Of a stretch of 64,000 bases of DNA, positions 57,865 through 64,000 are shown one piece after another (the first letter of the stretch is position 1; each line of letters opens with the position of its first letter). Position numbers and translations under genes: made by a program. Location: NCBI RefSeq assembly GCF_006228185.1, contig NZ_CP040825.1, forward strand, positions 434,001 to 498,000. Reading direction: 5' to 3'. Source of the stretch: Mycoplasma nasistruthionis. GTDB lineage: Bacteria > Bacillota_I > Bacilli_A > Mycoplasmatales > Metamycoplasmataceae. Below the pieces are notes generated by a model that searched no databases, was not told the origin of the DNA, and saw nothing but the letters and a program-made list of their open reading frames with translations.

Positions 57865-58856
57865 TTATTTTAGTGTAATTGGATAGTAATTTTTAGTTGT
57901 TTGCTGTTTTGTTATTTTTATGAAAAGTAATTTTTTTCTAAAGTTAAATTCTAATGCATCTTGGAAGTGAAAAATAGTACCTGCAAGTAGTAAATATGAA
58001 AATCCTAGGATTAAAAAGCTAATTGTTGATACTCCAAATTTTGTTAAAGGTCCTAGAAGGTTTGCAAATGGGTTAATACATTCATTCCTACATATCAGTA
58101 ATTACTTCTTCATTCAGCACTACCATAAGTCCCTAAAATAAGGTTTAAAAGGAATGAGAAAAATAATAATCCACCAAAAATACCAGTTGTAATTAATGTG
58201 TCTTTAAATCTTAAATCGTAAGGGTATAAGATGCTAATAATTACTGGTGTGATTAAAACAAAAACATGACAAAGCACAAAATCCCAGTAATAAAAATTGT
58301 TGTATAGTAAATGGAATTGTACTTTTGAACCTTTGCTGAAAGTTTGACCAAAAGCGACAAAGTTTTCTTTTGGTTCATAAATTGAAATAGTGTCCGGTAA
58401 GCTTAAAGCCAGTAATGCTCCTGCTATAGCCATTGGTGCAATATATTTCATTCATTGTGGTTTGTTTAGAATAAAAATGATTGCTATCATTAAACAAATA
58501 ATGCGACAAAAATGAAGTGGTAATCCTTCTCATTGTCTAGGAAAGTGGCTTATAAACACTAAAGACATTCTGATTATCATGAAAATGAAGATAATAATTC
58601 CAGAGGCTAATAATAAGTTTTTTTGTTTTTTAGTGGTTAATTTTGCGTTATTAATAAATGATTGATAAATATATCTCTTTGTCATTCATAAAATTAAAAT
58701 TAACAATAACGATAAAAGTAAAAATATATAAATAGGCAGCTTAGTATTGGTAAAGTTTATTTGGTTTTCTGAAACTGAATAAGTTCCTGTTCAAGAGAAA
58801 AAACCATGTTTTAAATACCAATACTTTTCACTTAAATTAGGATATTGTGAATTCAT
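57865..58856 (-). pseudogene. YwaF-like (TIGR02206 type) integral membrane protein, frameshifted
   Basis: A polytopic membrane protein with ~7 helices that would be ~330 residues. The first frame gives LPLHFCRI and YNNFYYWDFVLCHVF, characteristic of the YwaF/TIGR02206 group, and reaches NYWYVGMN. There the frame slips by one base (about 58074-58080) and ends at TAG 58053-58055 after 267 residues. One added base restores NPFANLLGP, the conserved final-helix entry, and the natural stop at 57865. Unlike the other frame breaks, this one is not in a long homopolymer. Function unknown for the family. Confidence 0.75.
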
Positions 58857-58934
58857 AACTTAATTGTACAGTAAAACCGCTTATTTTGGTTAAATTGAAG
58901 TATTTTAACAGTATTTAAAATCACAAAGTTGCAT

Positions 58935-58964
58935 TATAAAAACGCTTGAATAAGCGTTTTTATA
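58935..58964 (-). terminator. gpmI terminator
   Basis: The stem TATAAAAACGCTT/AAGCGTTTTTATA with loop GAAT lies four bases after the gpmI stop. Confidence 0.85.
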
Positions 58965-58967
58965 AAT

Positions 58968-60473
58968 TTATTTAATAAGCAATGATTCTTCATCCATTTC
59001 AGCGGGTTTTGCAATGTTGATGTAGTCTAAAACAGTAGGAGCTACGTTTGCTAATTTACCATCTTTAAGTTTTAATGATTTATCGTTTGTAATTAGCATT
59101 ACTGGACTACTTGTGTGTTTTGTTGCAGGTTTTCCATTAGCATCTTCTGTAATTTCAGCATTTCCGTGATCTGCTGTTATGAAAATTGTAACGTCATTAG
59201 CATTAGTTCAATCTAAAATTCTTTTAATTTGACTGTCTAAAAATTCAACTGCCTTAATAGCTGCTTGTAAGTTTCCTGTATGACCAACCATATCTGGATT
59301 AGCAAAGTTCATAATAGTAACATCAAAATCTAATGCGTTAGCTAATAATTCATCAGTGATACCTTGCGCTGACATTTCAGGAGCATCTGCATATGATTCG
59401 ACTTTTAATGAATCAACCATAATTCTTTTTGAATTTTTAAATTCAATATCATTACCACCGTCCATGAAATATGTAACATGGGCATATTTTTGTGTTTCAG
59501 CAATTCTTAGTTGTTTTAAGTTGTTTAATTCTAAAACTCTACCAATTGGCATTGAAATATTCATTTCTTCAAATGCAACAATTGTATTAATTCCTTCATA
59601 TTTCATCATTGAAACAAACTTGTCAATCGCAACTTCTTTGCTTGGTTTAACTTGATATAAGGGTGAACCAATAAATAAGTGAGTTAGTTGTCTTGCTCTA
59701 TCAGGTCTGAAGTTAAAGAAAATGATACTATCATTATCTTTAACAAAAGCTGATTTATCCACAGTAGAATTTACAGCTGGTTTGAAAAATTCATCATAAA
59801 TTCCTAAATCATATTGATTTTGAACATATTCAGTTGCATTTGTGAATGAATTTTCCGCATGACCCAAGATTGCATCATAAGCTTTTTCAACTCTATCAAA
59901 CATTGAATCACGATCCATTGCATAAAATCTACCTGAAATTGAAACAATTTTGTATCCATATTTATCACATAAATCTTGCAATTTAGTAATTGACTCTGAT
60001 ATTGATTGTGGAGCAACATCTCTACCATCTCCAAAAACATGAACAGAAACTTTTTCTAGTCCATAATCATGAGCCGCATCTAAAAGTTTGAATAGATGAT
60101 TTTCAAGCGAGTGAACTCCTCCTGGTGATAAAAGCCCCATTAAGTGTAAGGTTGCATCGTTTTTCTTAACTGCTTCAAAAGCTTCTAAAAATGCTTTATT
60201 TTTAGGGTATGAGTTATCATCTAAAGCCTTTTGAATTAAAGATAAACCAGTATAAACAACTGTTCCAGCACCAATGTTTAAATGTCCAACTTCTGAATTA
60301 CCCATTTGACCTGCTGGTAGTCCGACATATTGCCCTGATGCTTGTATTAAACTATTTGGATAGTTTTTAAATAAGTCATCAAAAGTCGGTGTATTTGCTA
60401 ATGCAAAAGCATTTCCTTGTGTTTCTTGACGTAAACCTAAACCGTCAATAACAATTAAAACTGTTTTTTTCAT
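58968..60473 (-). CDS. gpmI: 2,3-bisphosphoglycerate-independent phosphoglycerate mutase
   Basis: 501 residues, Mn-dependent, glycolytic. DGLGLR (~10-15) and MGNSEVGH with the phospho-Ser are near the start; FGDGRDV, NFRPDRARQL and ADHGNAE complete the metal sites. The start at 60473 has AGAGGAAC upstream and sits 10 bases past prmC; an in-frame extension upstream overlaps prmC and is rejected. Trp TGA near residue 422. Confidence 0.97.
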
Positions 60474-60483
60474 AGTTCCTCTA

Positions 60484-61209
60484 TTAAGTGTTTTTGAATT
60501 TAACAACAGCAAAACGGTCTTTACCGCTAATATCTTTTAAAATTCTTATATCAAAAAACTGTGATCAATATTGCCATTGCTTTGTGTGAAATGAATTAAT
60601 TTCTAAATATAAAGTACCTGTGGGCTTTAAGTATTTATCTAGATTTTCTAATAAAACTCGATAAAAATAAAAACCATTTTCAGGTGCATACAATGCAGAT
60701 TTTGGTTCATGCATTAAAACGCTGTTTGCTAATTGTTCATCATAGTCAATATATGGTGGATTAGACACAATAATGTCATATTTTTGATTTATTTCAAAGT
60801 TATTTAAAAAATCATTTTCAAATAAATTTATATCAACATTGTTATATTTAGCATTAAATTTTGTAGCCAAAATTGCTTGTTGTTCTATATCCAGTGCATC
60901 CATATCTCAATTTGGATTATGTTTTTTTAAACTAATCGCAATAAAACCTGAACCAGTGCATAAATCTAAGACTTTTAAATTATTACTTTTATGATTATTT
61001 AAAACAAGATAAATTAATTCCTCTGTTTCATAACGCGGAATTAAAACATTAAAATCTTTGACATAAATTCGAACATCAGCCATTTCAATATAACCAATTA
61101 TTTTTTGAACAGGTGTATCTTTTTGTAATTGATTAAGTTCAAATTCTGTGACAGTCTGTTTTAATCCATATCTTCTTTTTTCAAGTAATAAATCTTGCTT
61201 TGTTGGCAT
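60484..61209 (-). CDS. prmC: Release factor glutamine methyltransferase
   Basis: 241 residues. SAM-binding LDLCTGSGFIAISL (~82-95) and the catalytic NPPY (~160). It methylates the Gln of the GGQ motif of the release factor encoded just upstream. Coupled to prfA by TAATG. One Trp TGA near 102 and another near 216. Confidence 0.95.
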
Positions 61210-62285
61210 TAAATTCCAGCTTCTTTAATTTTTTCATTTTGTTCTTCTGTTAATAAGGCATCAATAATTGGGTTTAATTTACCTTCCATAACAGGGAATA
61301 AACTTGTAGAATGTGAAATCCTATGATCAGTAACTCTATCTTGTGGATAGTTGTATGTTCTGATTTTTTCACTTCTAGCACCTGAACCGGCTAATTTTCT
61401 ATAACCCGATTCTTCAGCTTGTTTTTTCTGTAGTTCAATGTCGTATAGTTTTGATTTTAAAACTCTAAATGCAATTTCTCTGTTTTGAATTTGACTCTTA
61501 CCTTCTTGACAAGTTACAACAATTCCTGTTGGTAAGTGAGTTAATCTAACTGCTGAGTCAGTTGTGTTAACTGATTGTCCACCATTACCACTTGACCTAT
61601 AAACATCAATTCTTACATCTTCTGATTTAATTTCAATTTGAATATCATCATCAATTTCAGGCATAACAGTGACTGTGGCTGTTGAAGTATGTACTCTTCC
61701 TTTTGCTTCTGTGGCTGGTATTCTTTGAACTCTATGAACACCACTTTCAAATTTTAATTTTGAATAAGGTTTTACTCCTTTAACTGAGAAAGTTACTAAA
61801 GTAAATCCACCTGCTTCAGCATTTTGTGATTCTAGAAGGGTGATTTTCATATCATTCTGTGAAGCTCATTTTGTATACATTCTAAATAAGTCCCCAGCAA
61901 AAATATTTGCTTCATCTCCTCCGGCTGCTCCACGAATTTCGACAATAACATCACGGTCATCATTTTCATCTTTGGGTAGGATTAAAATTTTAAGTTCTTC
62001 TGAAAGTTTATCCATTAAAGGTTCTAGTTCTGAAATTTCAGATTTTGCTAACATAACTAATTCTTCATCTTTTTCTTGAAGCATTTCTTTAGCATTTCTT
62101 AAGTTAGCTTCAGCGTCTAAAAATTTCTTAAAAGTATCAACAATATCTTGAATTGAATTTAGTTCTTTATTGATTTTTGTGTACTTTTTAATGTCATTAA
62201 TAATTTCAGGATCTTGCAAGTTTTTTTCTAATTCTTCATGCTTTTGTTTAATTTGCATGAGTGAGTTATACATAGTTAATTCCAT
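61209..62285 (-). CDS. prfA: Peptide chain release factor 1
   Basis: 358 residues. GGQ in [15 protein letters not shown] (~230), and [22 protein letters not shown] is the typical RF1 segment. In mycoplasmas RF1 alone terminates at UAA and UAG because UGA is Trp, which fits the absence of UGA stops in all genes here. An alternative start is the ATG 12 bases downstream. Confidence 0.97.
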
Positions 62286-62353
62286 AAGTATTTTAATTTT
62301 ATCAGATTTTAAATTTTAATTTATTCACTGTTAGTTATACAGTAAAAAAGTAC

Positions 62354-62381
62354 AAAAAACAACCGCTTACTACGGTTGTTT
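62354..62381 (-). terminator. Terminator of the permease gene
   Basis: The stem AAACAACCG/CGGTTGTTT with loop CTTACTA overlaps the permease stop; a T run follows on the minus strand. Confidence 0.8.
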
Positions 62382-63818
62382 TAATACAGATTTTTTCATC
62401 ATTATCTTAGTAATAAATTTAAATATAAATCCCATTACTAAAGACACTGTATAAATCAATATTCCAATAGTGTTTGCTAATGATCATGAACCACCTAAAA
62501 TATTAGGTATAAATGTGAATAATAAAATCGCTGATATTAAGCACATTGTAAGCATATAAATGATTTTTTCTCAAATTGGAATGGTTGGAATTCTGTTTTT
62601 CCTTTCTAAACCAAATGCTGTTGAAAAAGTTATTAAATCTTGAACAAATAAAGCAATTGATGAAGAAATAATTGTGGCATTTAATATTTGCTCATTAACT
62701 TCTTTGCTAGAAACTATTGTAGGTATTAATCATAATGAAAACATTGAAATTAATACTAAAGCAGTTCCAAATAATATAGCATTTCTAAATTCGCCTTTTT
62801 GATTTCTTTTAGCTAAAGCAGGGAATAAATATTGATCTTCTGCTAATGGAACAATTTTTCTAGCAGTTGAAACGCTTTGAAAAATTTTATAACCAACATC
62901 ATTTAATAGAAAACCGATAACAAAAATAACAATACCATATCCACCAAGTCCATATTGATAAATATTGGAAATATTAGAACTGTCAATGCCGTTTGATTTA
63001 GGTAAAAATAAGTACAGGCTAAAAAATACTAAGTAAAAAACAAAGATAAAAGCAAAAGCATAAAGTAAGACTTTGTTAAAACTTTTGAACTTAACATCTT
63101 TCACCATAGCTGCCGCGTCTTCAATTCCACCGAATGCGTACATGAATAGTAAAATATTTCCAAAAATTAAAGTCGAAGTTATTTTGGTGGTTTCTATTTT
63201 ATTGACCGCATTAGTTGTTTGAGAATTTTTAAATACAGCAATTAGCATTATAACCATTGCTATAGTTAACATTATTCATTTAGCTGCTGATGAAATATAC
63301 AATACTACTTGGTTTGTTTTTAAACCAATTGTTGATATTAAAATAATTAAAATGAAAAAACCAATTGATACTATATTTATTATTCATGTTATTAAGCTAT
63401 AGTTAGGCGTATTAACTTCATTTATTCCAAATGCATTTAACGCTGTTTTTGCAACTTCTGCTAAAAACAATGGCGCTACTGCTGAAAGAATGGGTGTTTG
63501 TATGAATTGATTTCATCCAACAAAAAAGACTAAATTCCTAAGAAAAACATTTTTAGATTTAACTTCAGCTTGATTAGCTACATCATCATCTAAATGGCGA
63601 GCAAATGAATATGAACCGCCATAATGATCGTTATATGTATTTGCTAATCTTGAAAATACCAAAGCAATACCAAAAACACAAAAAGCCGAAAGTATTAAAA
63701 CTAAATACCCTCAATAGCTCATTTTTACAACTGTTGATATTGTTGTTATAAAACCAACACCAACGACAAAATTAATTATGAAAAATGTAAAGCTTTTTTC
63801 TGTAAATTGTTTTTCCAT
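62370..63818 (-). CDS. APC superfamily amino acid permease
   Basis: 482 residues with ~12 membrane helices. It has the APC-type FAFGGIEDAAAMVKDVK-like segment (here MYAFGGIEDAAAMV, residues ~228-241) and helices 1-2 near the N-terminus. Several Trp TGA codons hide both ends. The substrate cannot be told from sequence. Downstream of lon and upstream of prfA on the same strand, with its own terminator. Confidence 0.85.
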
Positions 63819-63831
63819 TAATTAAAATTAA

Positions 63832-64000
63832 CTACTTATTTTTAAAAGTCACTTTGTTTAAAGGTTTTTTATTGCCGAAAATTACATCATAAATTTCTGA
63901 ATAATTTTTAACAGGTACATAAGTTAATTCTGACTTGATTTCATCAGGAATATCTTTTAAGTTTTTAACGTTGTTTTCAGGAATAAATACTGTTTTTACT
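63832..64000 (-). CDS. lon: Lon protease, C-terminal end only
   Basis: The last ~55 codons, cut by the right window edge. VFIPENNVKNLKDIP...VKNYSEIYDVIF matches the end of the Lon protease domain (the ..IIP..N..DL.DIP.E segment). The catalytic Ser and Lys lie outside the window. Stop TAG is 14 bases before the permease start. Confidence 0.85.
   Translation of the reverse strand, partial: VKTVFIPENNVKNLKDIPDEIKSELTYVPVKNYSEIYDVIFGNKKPLNKVTFKNK

Overview
The window is a low-GC chromosome segment from a mycoplasma that reads TGA as tryptophan. Almost every long gene is interrupted by in-frame TGA codons that fall at conserved Trp positions, in LepA, SMC, PlsX, PrfA and others. Lipoproteins with short Cys lipoboxes, many TAATG stop/start overlaps, and the housekeeping set rpsO, lepA, smc, rnc, plsX, gmk, rsgA, truB, prfA, tex and lon agree with Mollicutes. 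I infer a Mycoplasmopsis/Metamycoplasma-type species but cannot name it.

Left part (1-27970, all minus strand): two tandem copies of a nine-gene operon. In transcription order each encodes a MIB-type immunoglobulin-binding protein with nine repeats, a polytopic membrane protein, a ~190-residue protein, F1 gamma-like and epsilon-like proteins, a large exported protein with two C-terminal membrane helices, F1 alpha-like and beta-like subunits, and a MIP-type serine protease. This is the MIB-MIP antibody capture-and-cleavage system together with the F1-like X0 (type 3) ATPase. Copy B is 13309-27970; copy A is 1-12778 and its MIP runs off the left edge. The cytosolic ATPase genes of the two copies are nearly identical (alpha identical in protein, beta one residue apart). 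The surface and membrane parts have diverged, with the change-over placed inside signal peptides. Three genes carry one-base frameshifts at five-A runs: gamma in A, MIB and MIP in B. As read, neither operon is complete, but the broken genes are complementary. Each MIB gene is preceded by two long palindromes of identical geometry whose arms differ in sequence yet stay perfectly paired.

Middle (28311-32893): an M13 metallopeptidase (minus) and a stand-alone MIP-family lipoprotein protease (plus), so up to four secreted or surface proteolysis genes lie within 33 kb. Then come lepA and an asp23-fakA-plsX-rnc-smc operon (lipid precursor supply, RNase III, chromosome condensation), rpsO, a transglutaminase-like lipoprotein and truB-cof-ribF.

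Right part: a plus-strand operon gmk-PP2C-Ser/Thr kinase-rsgA-rpe, a lipoprotein, tRNA-Tyr and tRNA-Gln, then minus-strand tex, a D-lactate dehydrogenase/aquaglyceroporin pair, a frameshifted YwaF-like membrane protein, prfA-prmC-gpmI, an APC permease and the 3' end of lon. Intrinsic terminators mark most transcription unit ends. Several first genes (gmk, lepA, the stand-alone protease) have a -10 box so close to the ATG that their mRNAs should be leaderless. I see no CRISPR array, insertion sequence, phage or integrase.
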